Shown here in pieces: positions 6,995 to 14,795 of a DNA stretch of 41,749 nt (position 1 is the stretch's first letter; the number at the start of each line of letters is the position of its first letter). Under the pieces are notes generated by a model. That model searched no databases, was not told the DNA's origin, and saw only the letters and a list, made by a program, of their open reading frames with translations. The position numbers and the translations under genes were made by a program. The stretch is taken from the IMG/VR virus record IMGVR_UViG_3300030060_006579, positions 1 to 41,749 of that record, one strand, 5' to 3'. This stretch comes from a virus.

Positions 6995-8098
6995 ATGACT
7001 CTCGATGAGTTATTATTAGAATGGTCTTACAGATCAGAAAGGGGATATCCAACATTGGATAACCCTTCTGATGTCTCTACTTTAAAACAAATACTTAAAG
7101 AACTTAATTTATCTGAACAAGATGTTGAGGATGTATTGGATAATCTTCCTAAAGATGAACCTGGAGGAGACGATATTACAACACCTGGCACTAGTGGTAT
7201 GGAAGATTCTTCAGTAGAAAAAGAAAAAGAAGACCAAGTAAAAACTACTCCTAAACAAAACACAGAATATGATGATTTAATTCTAAAAACTTTAGGTGTA
7301 GATCAAATTCCTTTATCAAAAAATAAATATCGATATCCGGGTCCTGGAGGAGCAACTTATACAGAACAAGTTAAACCAGATGATTTAGAAATATATCAAA
7401 AATTATGGGAAGCAGCACCTGATAAAAAAACAGAAAAAGGGGTAGCAACAGCAGGTGTAGGAAAAGGAGAAGTATCTTTATATTGGTTATATACTTATTC
7501 TAATTCAGGAGTTCAAGCATCTGAAGGTAGAGAAAATGATGATCCAGATTTATTTTTTAATGGAAATGGTATGGAGGTTAAGGCATATGGTTCACATAAT
7601 GCTAAATTATCAATAGGTAGATATGGTGCTGATAAAGAAAATTTAAGATTATTAAGTACAATTTTTGGTATTAGTACTTTAGCTAGAGTTTTTGGAGGTG
7701 AAGGTACAGATAAAACTATAAATCCTACCAATTTTGCCGGAAAAGATTTAGAAGATGCTTTTGAAAGCGTATCAGCTTTTAGTAATATAGATCTTGACCA
7801 ATTATCTGAATTGTATCCTATATTTAATCAAATAAAAAATAATTTAGATTTTGTAGATTCAAAATTAGAATATAATACACCTAAAGAAGGTGGTTTAGCA
7901 ATGGGAAGAAAATTTTTAAAAGATAAATTAAATAGAAAACCAGGAAATGGTAATCATTTAGTTAATCTTAAAAAAGATGGTAGTATGAAATTTTGGCTTG
8001 TAGATTTTGATACAATCGATAGTGATGATGATATTTTAAATAAAATGAGTTCTTCACAAAGTGCTATGAACCTTAATTTCACAAAAGTTTTTGGATAA
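6995..8098 (+). CDS. Protein with possible PD-(D/E)XK nuclease core
   Basis: The 367-residue protein has an N-terminal part (about 1-45, MTLDELLLEWSYRSERGYP), a disordered Pro/Asp/Lys stretch (about 50-90) and a folded domain from about 90 on. In the folded domain, Pro184-Asp185 is followed nine residues after the Asp by Glu194-Val195-Lys196 (DPDLFFNGNGMEVKAYG). This is the spacing and strand context of a PD-(D/E)XK nuclease site. An upstream GVGKGEVSLYWL segment could supply the helical Glu. The rest (IGRYG, FKLVDFDT-like strands) fits an alpha/beta core but is not diagnostic. If real, it could be a nuclease acting on host or phage DNA, or an inactive structural relative. It sits among small virion-type genes, 8 bases after the previous one. 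A virion protein with a chance motif is the main alternative. Confidence 0.55.
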   Translation: MTLDELLLEWSYRSERGYPTLDNPSDVSTLKQILKELNLSEQDVEDVLDNLPKDEPGGDDITTPGTSGMEDSSVEKEKEDQVKTTPKQNTEYDDLILKTLGVDQIPLSKNKYRYPGPGGATYTEQVKPDDLEIYQKLWEAAPDKKTEKGVATAGVGKGEVSLYWLYTYSNSGVQASEGRENDDPDLFFNGNGMEVKAYGSHNAKLSIGRYGADKENLRLLSTIFGISTLARVFGGEGTDKTINPTNFAGKDLEDAFESVSAFSNIDLDQLSELYPIFNQIKNNLDFVDSKLEYNTPKEGGLAMGRKFLKDKLNRKPGNGNHLVNLKKDGSMKFWLVDFDTIDSDDDILNKMSSSQSAMNLNFTKVFG

Positions 8099-8100
8099 AA

Positions 8101-8172
8101 ATTTGGCTATCTATAAAATAAGTTATATCCTACAACTGTAGGGGTTTTAAGGTCGAAACGGCGAACCGGTAT
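8101..8172 (+). promoter_or_regulatory. Intergenic hairpin region, possible weak terminator or leader
   Basis: This 74-base gap is richer in G and C than its surroundings. CCTAC (8129-8133), loop AACT and GTAGG (8138-8142) form a short perfect stem followed by GG and four T. A second small stem, CGG/CCG with a CGAA loop, lies at 8159-8168, immediately before the ATG at 8173. It could be a weak terminator after the gene ending at 8098, or a structured leader. The stems are short, so confidence is low. Confidence 0.3.
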
Positions 8173-8544
8173 ATGACACAATACAATCCTAAAAATATAG
8201 AAGAGGCGTTAAAACGTCTAGAAAAATTGGACGAACTAAAAGGTATCCATCGTTCCGGTACTAATATCATGTCGTTTTTTGATGATAATGATAAAGAATA
8301 CGAATTACAAAAACAACAATCCGCAGCAGATTTAAAAAAAGAAGAATATCTTAAAAGTGTTGAGTTACTTAAAAAACTTATACAAGAAAAAGGGACAAAA
8401 AAAGATTTAACCCGTGTTATAGCTATAGGTTCTTTAATTGAAACAACAGATTTCCTTAATATATCACCAAACATCAAAAAAACATTAAAAGAAAACATGA
8501 GTTGGTGTAATTCACAATATGAAAAATATACAAATGAAAATTAA
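8173..8544 (+). CDS. Small helical protein of unknown function
   Basis: The 123-residue protein is charged and almost entirely helical by composition (for example IEEALKRLEKLDELKG and YLKSVELLKKLIQEKG). It has no signal peptide, membrane segment or recognised motif. The start at 8173 follows the only sizeable gap in this block and is the first ATG in frame. Its end overlaps the start of the 46-residue frame at 8534 by 11 bases, which suggests coupled translation. No function can be assigned. Confidence 0.55.
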   Translation: MTQYNPKNIEEALKRLEKLDELKGIHRSGTNIMSFFDDNDKEYELQKQQSAADLKKEEYLKSVELLKKLIQEKGTKKDLTRVIAIGSLIETTDFLNISPNIKKTLKENMSWCNSQYEKYTNEN

Positions 8545-8674
8545 AAATTTTGAAAAATATGAGGATGATTATTATCCTTATAAAGAAAAAATTAGAAGAA
8601 AAAAACCTCGTAAAAAAGATTTGGATATACCAAAAAAGGGTACTATAAATGACAGAAATAAAAATAAATTATGA
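8534..8674 (+). CDS. 46-residue basic protein, overlapping both neighbours
   Basis: A short frame starts at ATG 8534, inside the end of the previous gene, and stops at TGA 8672-8674, overlapping the next ATG (8671) as ATGA. The product starts MKIKNFEKYEDDYYPYKEK and is then strongly basic (RRKKPRKKDLD). It fills exactly what would otherwise be the largest gap in this compact block. The start overlap and ATGA stop overlap are the arrangement expected for a translated gene in a phage operon. It has Tyr/Asp-rich and Lys/Arg-rich halves and no recognised family. Confidence 0.6.
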   Translation: MKIKNFEKYEDDYYPYKEKIRRKKPRKKDLDIPKKGTINDRNKNKL

Positions 8675-8889
8675 AATACGTAAGACAAACACAAGAACAT
8701 TTAGATAGATTAGATCAATCTTTAAGAGTTTTAAGAGATATGATTAAAAGAGGTGACAATCAAGCCGCTATTAGGTATATGGAAGAAGGAGATTTAAAAG
8801 AAAGATTTGGTGAATTACAAAATATAATTACATTATCATCAACAGGTAATTTAGGAGCAAGTGGTATTCAATCAGTAGGAAATTTATAA
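8671..8889 (+). CDS. Small helical protein of unknown function
   Basis: The 72-residue protein has a helix-rich first part (TQEHLDRLDQSLRVLRDMIK, RYMEEGDLKERFGELQNII) and a Gly/Ser-rich end. It starts by ATGA overlap with the 46-residue gene and stops one base before the HD-domain gene, so it is translated within a tight operon. The helices have heptad character, which suggests a small adaptor or assembly protein. No motif or named family is recognised. Confidence 0.55.
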   Translation: MKYVRQTQEHLDRLDQSLRVLRDMIKRGDNQAAIRYMEEGDLKERFGELQNIITLSSTGNLGASGIQSVGNL

Positions 8890-8890
8890 T

Positions 8891-9679
8891 ATGTTATCAG
8901 CAGAAAAAATCCAATTAAATTGGGACCGTTATATTAATGAAATAAAAACAAATATATCTAAAGACAGAACAGATATATTAATTTCTTTTTTAGAAAAGTA
9001 TCAAGAAAGAATGATGATGATGCCAGCATCAAGTAAAAATTGGCACCATTCAGCATTTGCTGGTGGTTATGTTGATCATGTTTTACGTGTGTATGATTGC
9101 GCAAATGAATTGTATAAAACGTGGAAAAAAATGGGAGGCGATGTATCTACGTATTCTATTGAGGAAATGCATTTCGTCGCATTATTTCACGATTTAGGTA
9201 AGATGGGTCAACAAGAGGGTGAATATTATCAACCAAATGATTCACAATGGCATGTGGATAAGTTAGGACAGATTTATAAGTTTAATACTGATATTCCTGC
9301 AATGAAAATACCAGAACGATCTTTATTTTTATTACAAGAAATAGGATGTAAAGTAAGTCAAAACGAATACATTGGGATTAAGATTCATGATGGTTTATAT
9401 GATGAATCAAATAAATTTTATTTTATGTCTGGTATGAAAGAGACTAAGTTAAGATCTCATTTACCTTTATTAATGCATCAAGCAGATCATATGGCTGCTC
9501 AAATTGAATTCGAAATTTGGAATAATGCTACAGATGCAGTACCTAAACAATCATATAAACCTAAAAACGCTAGTAAAGGTGATAAAACACTAAGAGCAGC
9601 TAAAAAAGTTAACACAGAAAATAATCCGAATCTATCAAAAGCTACAATTGATGTTATAGATTCATTTTTTAAAGATTAA
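8891..9679 (+). CDS. HD-domain phosphohydrolase-like protein
   Basis: The 262-residue protein shows an HD-superfamily pattern: His52/His53 and His63 (SKNWHHSAFAGGYVDHVLRV), the HD pair His100-Asp101 in FHDLGK, His166-Asp167 (IKIHDG) and the final MHQADHMA (His196, Asp199). These residues normally bind one or two divalent metals and hydrolyse phosphate esters, often of nucleotides. A C-terminal Lys-rich tail (about 215-245) lies outside the domain. The nearest analogy is with nucleotidases and dNTP or (p)ppGpp hydrolases carried by phages, but the substrate cannot be told from the sequence. It begins 1 base after the previous stop. A role in the infected cell's nucleotide pool is the simplest guess, although its position amid late genes is unusual for that. 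Confidence 0.8.
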   Translation: MLSAEKIQLNWDRYINEIKTNISKDRTDILISFLEKYQERMMMMPASSKNWHHSAFAGGYVDHVLRVYDCANELYKTWKKMGGDVSTYSIEEMHFVALFHDLGKMGQQEGEYYQPNDSQWHVDKLGQIYKFNTDIPAMKIPERSLFLLQEIGCKVSQNEYIGIKIHDGLYDESNKFYFMSGMKETKLRSHLPLLMHQADHMAAQIEFEIWNNATDAVPKQSYKPKNASKGDKTLRAAKKVNTENNPNLSKATIDVIDSFFKD

Positions 9680-9681
9680 AT

Positions 9682-9930
9682 ATGATAATACTTAGCATTA
9701 TATTAACGTTAGTAATAACAGTTTCTTTTTTTATTGTTAGAAATTTATTACAAAAAAATGAACAATTAGAAGATTTTATATCAAAACAAAGTGATGCTAT
9801 CAATGCTTGTGATCAAAGGCTAAAACAATTAGATGATAAAAATATCTTTTATGCAGACGATCAAATAGGTTTTTTCTTTAAAGAAGTACAAAAAATACAA
9901 GAAGCCTTAAATGAATTTACGTTAAAATAA
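9682..9930 (+). CDS. Small membrane-anchored coiled-coil protein
   Basis: The 82-residue protein begins with a hydrophobic helix (IILSIILTLVITVSFFIV, about 2-19). A charged helix follows (about 25-55, KNEQLEDFISKQSDAINACD), then a short end with FFFKEVQKIQEALNEF. It looks like a single-span inner-membrane protein with the remainder cytoplasmic or periplasmic. It starts 2 bases after the HD-domain gene and is followed by the sigma-factor gene. The function is unknown; a lysis-timing or membrane adaptor role is possible. Confidence 0.6.
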   Translation: MIILSIILTLVITVSFFIVRNLLQKNEQLEDFISKQSDAINACDQRLKQLDDKNIFYADDQIGFFFKEVQKIQEALNEFTLK

Positions 9931-9939
9931 AAACACTAC

Positions 9940-10716
9940 ATGTTAGACAAAACCAAGTGGGCTCCTAAACCTCCTCCAGAACCAGTAATCACTGGTTCTC
10001 TTGAGCCGGGACCTAAAAAGAGAGGAAGGAAAAGAACAAAAAAACAGTATTTTACAGCAGATACAGATTTAGCTATAAAAGAATATTTAGCGTCTGTTAA
10101 TCAAGATGAAAGAGATCATATATTTAAAACAAGAATACATTATCCTTTTTATAAATTAGCTGAAAATTTAATACACACATTTAAATTTTACTACACAGAA
10201 GTAGATGATTTGGAAGATTTAAAACATGAAGTAATTTGTTTTTTATTAGAAAAATTAGATTATTTCAAGCCCGAAAAAGGTACTAAAGCCTTTAGTTATT
10301 TCTCAATTGTAGGTAAAAATTATCTTATATTATATAATAATAACAATTATAAAAAGAAAAAAGCAAAAGTAGACCCCTCAGCAGCAGATGAAGATGATGG
10401 TGTTTTACATCAGTTAGGCAGAGACCAACGTAAACAAGAAATAAAAGACTTTATAGATTATTTTACTGAATATATTGATAAAAACATGTTTACAATGTTT
10501 AAAAAAGATAAAGATAGAAAAGTATGTGATGCTATTAATATATTATTTAAACGTAGAGAAAATTTAGAAATTTTTAATAAAAAAGCACTTTACATTTATA
10601 TAAGAGAAATGACTGGTGTAGAAACTCCCGTTATCACTAAAGTAACTAAGGTATTAAAAAAATTATACAAAGAATTATATATCGAATTTGATAAAACTGG
10701 ATATGTAAGAGTCTAA
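9940..10716 (+). CDS. gp55: T4 gp55-like late sigma factor
   Basis: The 258-residue protein has a Pro/Lys-rich N-terminus (KKRGRKRTKKQYF), then a sigma-70 region-2-like core. The helix HYPFYKLAENLIHTFKF is followed by DLEDLKHEVICFLLEKLDYF and then KPEKGTKAFSYFSIVGKNYL (about 109-128), which matches the region 2.2-2.4 pattern of gp55-type factors. The C-terminal part is helical and Lys-rich. T4 gp55 (185 residues) is a minimal sigma that recognises the -10 element of late promoters and works with the sliding clamp. This one is longer at both ends. It would direct transcription of the virion genes that fill this window; the AT-rich motifs at 10723, 15988 and 37116 are candidate targets. A gp33 co-activator and the clamp are not in this window. 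Confidence 0.82.
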   Translation: MLDKTKWAPKPPPEPVITGSLEPGPKKRGRKRTKKQYFTADTDLAIKEYLASVNQDERDHIFKTRIHYPFYKLAENLIHTFKFYYTEVDDLEDLKHEVICFLLEKLDYFKPEKGTKAFSYFSIVGKNYLILYNNNNYKKKKAKVDPSAADEDDGVLHQLGRDQRKQEIKDFIDYFTEYIDKNMFTMFKKDKDRKVCDAINILFKRRENLEIFNKKALYIYIREMTGVETPVITKVTKVLKKLYKELYIEFDKTGYVRV

Positions 10717-10722
10717 TTTTAC

Positions 10723-10733
10723 CATATTTATAA
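10723..10733 (+). promoter_or_regulatory. Candidate late promoter element
   Basis: CATATTTATAA lies in the short gap after the sigma-factor gene, 20 bases before the ATG at 10743. It matches TATATTTATAA (15988, 37116) at 10 of 11 positions. It would start the baseplate/hub transcription unit. Confidence 0.45.
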
Positions 10734-10742
10734 TAAAATAAT

Positions 10743-11129
10743 ATGGATCCATTAAACCAAATATTGTTTGACGATAAATCTTTTAGTGATTTACTAAAAG
10801 AAATCCACGGCAATCAAAAGAAAAAAGCTAAACAATTAGCATCTTTAATTGCAGAATTACGTCCTTTAGTTCAGTCTTTAGGTGATGCTACAGTTATAGT
10901 TCCACTAATAAAAGAATACATGGAAATTAGTGTCAAAAATGATGATCAACTAATAAAAATGGCAGCTATTGTTCAACGTTTATCAACGGGAGCAGCTAAT
11001 AGTGGAGATGGTGGTTTATTATCAGCTGAAGAAATGGATCAATTAATGGATGTAGCCGAAGAAATAGCTAAAACGGTTGAAAAACCAAAAGAAATAGAAG
11101 CTCCCTCTCAAGAAGAAATAGAAAAGTAA
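10743..11129 (+). CDS. Small helical protein of unknown function
   Basis: The 128-residue protein is helical throughout (GNQKKKAKQLASLIAELRPL, PLIKEYMEISVKNDDQLIKM) with an acidic, Glu/Pro-rich C-terminus. It has no signal peptide, membrane span or recognised motif. It heads a unit after a candidate late promoter, and its stop is directly followed by the ATG of the next gene (TAAATG), so the two are translationally linked. By position it may be a baseplate or tail assembly protein. Confidence 0.55.
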   Translation: MDPLNQILFDDKSFSDLLKEIHGNQKKKAKQLASLIAELRPLVQSLGDATVIVPLIKEYMEISVKNDDQLIKMAAIVQRLSTGAANSGDGGLLSAEEMDQLMDVAEEIAKTVEKPKEIEAPSQEEIEK

Positions 11130-12539
11130 ATGCCGTTATTAGGAAGAAAAAATAAAACAAAACTAAAATCACAACCTTTAGGATTTAAAGCTGTAAGGGT
11201 AGTAGATATAATTTTGAATATTAATCATCCTAGAGCTGAAGAATATGGGGGATATGATGCTATTGGAACTATATTTTATCAAAACATATACGATCAAAAT
11301 CAGGGTGATAATACTAGATTAACAGAAGATGCAAGACCTTATTTTACTTTTGTAAAACAATATCCTTTAGTAAATGAAATTGTACTGATATTAAATGGTC
11401 CTACAAAATATTATAATGAGGATAGAGCCGCAAATCACGCATATTATTTACCCAATATTAATATTTGGAATCATCAACATAATAATGCTTTAGCAGACAT
11501 ATCATATTATATAGAAGGTGAGGAAGGAGCATCTCCTAATTATAGTACAGTAGGAGGACAAATTATAAGAACAGCTGAAGGAGATAATTCAGTAGAAATT
11601 CCCTTAGGACAATATTTTAAAGAAAATTTAAGTATTCAACCATTATTACCTTTCGAAGGTGATACTATTATAGAAGGTCGATTTGGTAATTCAATAAGAT
11701 TTGGAGCAACTGCATTAAATGATGAAACACCAGATAAAGATGAGACAGCTTACTCTACAAAAGGAGAAACTGGTGATCCCATCACTATTATACGTAATGG
11801 TGCTATACCAGAAAGTAATGGGTGGGAACATAGAATTGAAAACATAAATACGGATCATTCAACTATTTACTTAACTTCAAATCAAGTTTTACCTAATATG
11901 GAAATTGTTTCTACACACTGGCAATCTTGGTTAGCTAAGTATGATGAATTAGAAGTAAGTAATAAGGATGAATTTGATAGTATCACTGAAGGTTTTGAAG
12001 TTGAAACTTTAGAACCAGAAGAACCAGAAGCAACAGCAGATCAAGAATTAGAAGAAGCAACAGAAGAAGACATAGCAGCTGAAGAAGAATTAAATGAGGA
12101 TCCGGAAGATTGTGTAGAGTGTGGAGAACATGAAGGACCTTTTATGATTGCAGAGGGTGAGGAGTTTAAATATTCATATGAAGTAGATAATGAAGTTTCA
12201 GACGATGAAGTAGCAGAAGAAAATAATCAAACACCACCACCACCAGATCCTCCTCAAAACGAACCAGAAGTTCAACCATTACCTCCAGATTTTGGACCCG
12301 AAAAAGATATAGTAGAAACATATCGTGGTTTTGACATTGAAAGATCACGAGGTAGATTTGATGGGTATTACGTTGAGACTTATGAAATAGTATCAAAAAG
12401 TTGGCCAGCAGGATCAGCAGAAGAATATGTAGATTATGAATATGGTGGGTTGGGTTCACAATACGGATATGATACATTAAAAGAAAGTATAGACGAAGCA
12501 TATGAAGATTATGAAGATGGATATAGAATTGGAGATTAA
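11130..12539 (+). CDS. Virion structural protein, probable baseplate/hub component
   Basis: The 469-residue protein has a folded N-terminal region (about 1-270) rich in beta strands. It includes LGFKAVRVVDIILN, an oligomer-like stretch FEGDTIIEGRFGNSIRFGAT and GDPITIIRNG, a wording I associate with tail structural proteins of marine T4-like phages. From about 285 the protein is extremely acidic and Pro-rich (EEPEATADQELEEATEEDIA and PPPPDPPQN) and so probably disordered. It ends in a short folded segment (ETYRGFDIERSRGRFDGYYV). It lies immediately before the amidase and spike-like genes, which supports a place in the baseplate hub. The precise T4 counterpart cannot be told. Confidence 0.6.
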   Translation: MPLLGRKNKTKLKSQPLGFKAVRVVDIILNINHPRAEEYGGYDAIGTIFYQNIYDQNQGDNTRLTEDARPYFTFVKQYPLVNEIVLILNGPTKYYNEDRAANHAYYLPNINIWNHQHNNALADISYYIEGEEGASPNYSTVGGQIIRTAEGDNSVEIPLGQYFKENLSIQPLLPFEGDTIIEGRFGNSIRFGATALNDETPDKDETAYSTKGETGDPITIIRNGAIPESNGWEHRIENINTDHSTIYLTSNQVLPNMEIVSTHWQSWLAKYDELEVSNKDEFDSITEGFEVETLEPEEPEATADQELEEATEEDIAAEEELNEDPEDCVECGEHEGPFMIAEGEEFKYSYEVDNEVSDDEVAEENNQTPPPPDPPQNEPEVQPLPPDFGPEKDIVETYRGFDIERSRGRFDGYYVETYEIVSKSWPAGSAEEYVDYEYGGLGSQYGYDTLKESIDEAYEDYEDGYRIGD

Positions 12540-12550
12540 AAAAATAAAAT

Positions 12551-14245
12551 ATGACTAAATGTGGAACAAATACGACAGGCTCAAATGAACCAGAATTAGG
12601 AGTCTTAGATTTATTACTTAGACAAGATAATTTTGGTAGTATTGATTCAGATGCAGATGGTCTTGAAGACGATTTTGGAACAGAATTTTTAGAACAAAAT
12701 GAGCAACCTCCTGCTCATGAAGTAGGAGATGAAAATGGTACATGTTATAAAGACTTTACTACTGAAGAAGAACGAAAAGAAGGTAAAAAACAATTTGATT
12801 ATAAAGAAGAAGACAGAGAAGAAGGAGAAGAACAAGAAGATACATTAGTAGGATGTACAGATCCAGCAGCATTAAATTTTAATCCGGACGCTACACAAGA
12901 CGATGGAAGTTGTATATATGAACCAGTAGAGGATGCATTACCTCCTTTAACTGGAGAATATGCTTTTAGATCAAAAGCAGACGCTTTAGCATTATCTAAA
13001 AAAAAGAGGTCAAGTCTATATTATCCTACAAATAAAGAAGAACAACAAAAATTAGGAAAGGGCAATTGGGCAGATAAATTATATTATTATAACGTACCTG
13101 ACAATAAAGATGGAAGTGATGGGTATATGAGATGGAAACCCGGTTATAATAAAAAAAATACTAAATTTTGGTTTCCAGAACCTAGACCTCTTAATATAGC
13201 TTTAAAATACTGGAGAACGGGAGGTTTTAAAAATGGTGATCCCATAAAATCCGCTCAATCAGCTACTAATGGAAATTATGAATGTTCTAAAGATGGAATG
13301 TACACTGAAGGTTTATGTTCATCAATAAAATATCTAAGTGTACATATTACTGGAATATCAAATGAAACAAACCCAAACAGAGATCCTTTAGGACATGCTG
13401 GGGGTAAATTTGTTAAAGGTGAATGGTCTACTCCCCCCTATCATTGGTTATTTCAAAAGAATGGAAATGTCTCACAATTATTATGTGACCACAGAGCAGG
13501 TATAGCCGCAGGAGGAAAACACTATGACACGGGAGAAACATTTCATAATCATTCTGTAAGTGTTAATTGGATGACTTATGGAGCTGGAACTGATAAGTAT
13601 GTGGATAATGGTCATTGTACTATTCCTCAATCAGCAAGAAGAAATTTTAATGAAGTAACTTTTAATAAATTCAGAGGTCATTTTCCTTCGGACGAACAAA
13701 TTATAGGAATGGCTAAACTCATAGCAGTATACATAAAAAGATATCCAGACATTAAAGTATTTGGACATAACCAACAATCAACAGACAGAACTTGTCCTGT
13801 ATTTTTTGTACCTAGTTGGATAAGAGCGGGGGGAATACCAGGTTTAGATCAAGAAGGAATAGATAAACTTATACTAACGGGAGGGAGTACAAAAGCATCT
13901 TCTGAAGCTGAAAATGATTATTCTATAGCGCCTAAGTTAATAGATTCTTTCGGACCTGATACCTGGTATGGAGAAGCGGCAAGACAATTAGCAAAAATTT
14001 CAAATCCTGGAGGAATAGGAACAGGAGTAGTACCTAGACCTTCTGATTTTGAATCAAACGTCCCTGTCAACCAAAACCAACCAATAGTAAAAAAATGGCA
14101 AGACATGGATTGTGATGAATTTATGGTTTATTTTAACCAAAACTGGAAAAATCTACCCCCAGGTGTTGCAGGTCAACGACTTAGAAATATGCCTGAGGAG
14201 GAAAGAGATGAATTTGAAATGAAAACATATAACTGTCAAGGATAA
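12551..14245 (+). CDS. Virion-type N-acetylmuramoyl-L-alanine amidase with a GCTDP module
   Basis: The 564-residue protein has an acidic N-terminus (1-100), one GCTDP module (about 101-121, Cys102 and Cys121) and an amidase domain (about 260-430). The amidase follows the T7-lysozyme/Amidase_2/PGRP pattern. Putative zinc ligands are His265 (SVHITG), His406 (FGHNQQS) and Cys415 (TCPVFF). Tyr297 (PPYHWLF) matches the catalytic Tyr, and Arg413 stands where T7 lysozyme has Lys128. GNVSQLLCDHRAGIAAGG also fits the family. It should cut the amide between MurNAc and the stem peptide. Its place between the hub protein and a spike-like gene argues for a tail-tip enzyme that opens peptidoglycan during entry, in place of the T4 gp5 lysozyme, though a role in lysis is not excluded. 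The C-terminal 100 residues (CDEFMVYFNQNW) are unassigned. No signal peptide is present. Confidence 0.85.
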   Translation: MTKCGTNTTGSNEPELGVLDLLLRQDNFGSIDSDADGLEDDFGTEFLEQNEQPPAHEVGDENGTCYKDFTTEEERKEGKKQFDYKEEDREEGEEQEDTLVGCTDPAALNFNPDATQDDGSCIYEPVEDALPPLTGEYAFRSKADALALSKKKRSSLYYPTNKEEQQKLGKGNWADKLYYYNVPDNKDGSDGYMRWKPGYNKKNTKFWFPEPRPLNIALKYWRTGGFKNGDPIKSAQSATNGNYECSKDGMYTEGLCSSIKYLSVHITGISNETNPNRDPLGHAGGKFVKGEWSTPPYHWLFQKNGNVSQLLCDHRAGIAAGGKHYDTGETFHNHSVSVNWMTYGAGTDKYVDNGHCTIPQSARRNFNEVTFNKFRGHFPSDEQIIGMAKLIAVYIKRYPDIKVFGHNQQSTDRTCPVFFVPSWIRAGGIPGLDQEGIDKLILTGGSTKASSEAENDYSIAPKLIDSFGPDTWYGEAARQLAKISNPGGIGTGVVPRPSDFESNVPVNQNQPIVKKWQDMDCDEFMVYFNQNWKNLPPGVAGQRLRNMPEEERDEFEMKTYNCQG

Positions 14246-14251
14246 AATAAT

Positions 14252-14794
14252 ATGGCAAATCAAGGAGTAAACATAAATGAAAGACCAGAACAACCTTTTG
14301 CATATCAAGGTCATCAGGTAATCATTAATACTGATAGAGTTGTAATGCAATCTAAAAAAGACAGTGTTCTTGTATTCGCAAAAGAACACATGTCATTTAG
14401 TGCAAATAAAAGTATACATTTTGACACAGGAGGAACTCCAGATAATCCTGGAGACAGTTATTTTATAATTAATTCTCCTAAAATTGTTTTGGGTTTAAAA
14501 AATAACAATAAATTACCTACGGAACCTGTTTTATTAGGTGAAAGAACTGAAGAATTTTTAAAAGACGTATTAGCAGCTATAGATGCTTTATGTGATATAT
14601 TAGATGGTCCCGAACATATAGATTCAGCGGGAGACGTACCTTCTCCTGCTTTAGTTGCTGCTATAACAACTTTTAGAAACGACCATATAAAAAAACTAGC
14701 CTCTGAAATAGGATATACTTATAAAACGGATGAGGATTTTAAACACAAAGTAGACACTAGTCAAATATCAAGTAAACACGTATTTACAATTTAA
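14252..14794 (+). CDS. Beta-rich protein, possible baseplate spike component
   Basis: The 180-residue protein is dominated in its first half by short alternating strands (QVIINTDRVVMQSKKDSVLV, MSFSANKSIHFDTGG, YFIINSPKIVLGL). This is the pattern of a triple-stranded beta-helix or beta-prism as in gp5/VgrG spike C-termini. The second half is helical (EFLKDVLAAIDALCDILDG). It starts 6 bases after the amidase gene and precedes a hydrophobic protein gene. In T4 the lysozyme and spike are one polypeptide (gp5); here the two activities would lie on adjacent genes. The identification as spike is an inference from fold pattern and position, not from a motif match. Confidence 0.55.
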   Translation: MANQGVNINERPEQPFAYQGHQVIINTDRVVMQSKKDSVLVFAKEHMSFSANKSIHFDTGGTPDNPGDSYFIINSPKIVLGLKNNNKLPTEPVLLGERTEEFLKDVLAAIDALCDILDGPEHIDSAGDVPSPALVAAITTFRNDHIKKLASEIGYTYKTDEDFKHKVDTSQISSKHVFTI

Positions 14795-14795
14795 A

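Noticed and set aside
6980-6995. Short inverted repeat AAGTAA/TTACTT between two genes
   Set aside because: The arms are six AT-rich bases with a 2-base loop and overlap the stop codon region; this is expected by chance in such AT-rich DNA.
12166-12501. Minus-strand open frame opposite the acidic end of the gene at 11130
   Set aside because: The open reading follows from the Glu/Pro-rich codons on the other strand; the translated product is His/Leu low-complexity and has no start context.
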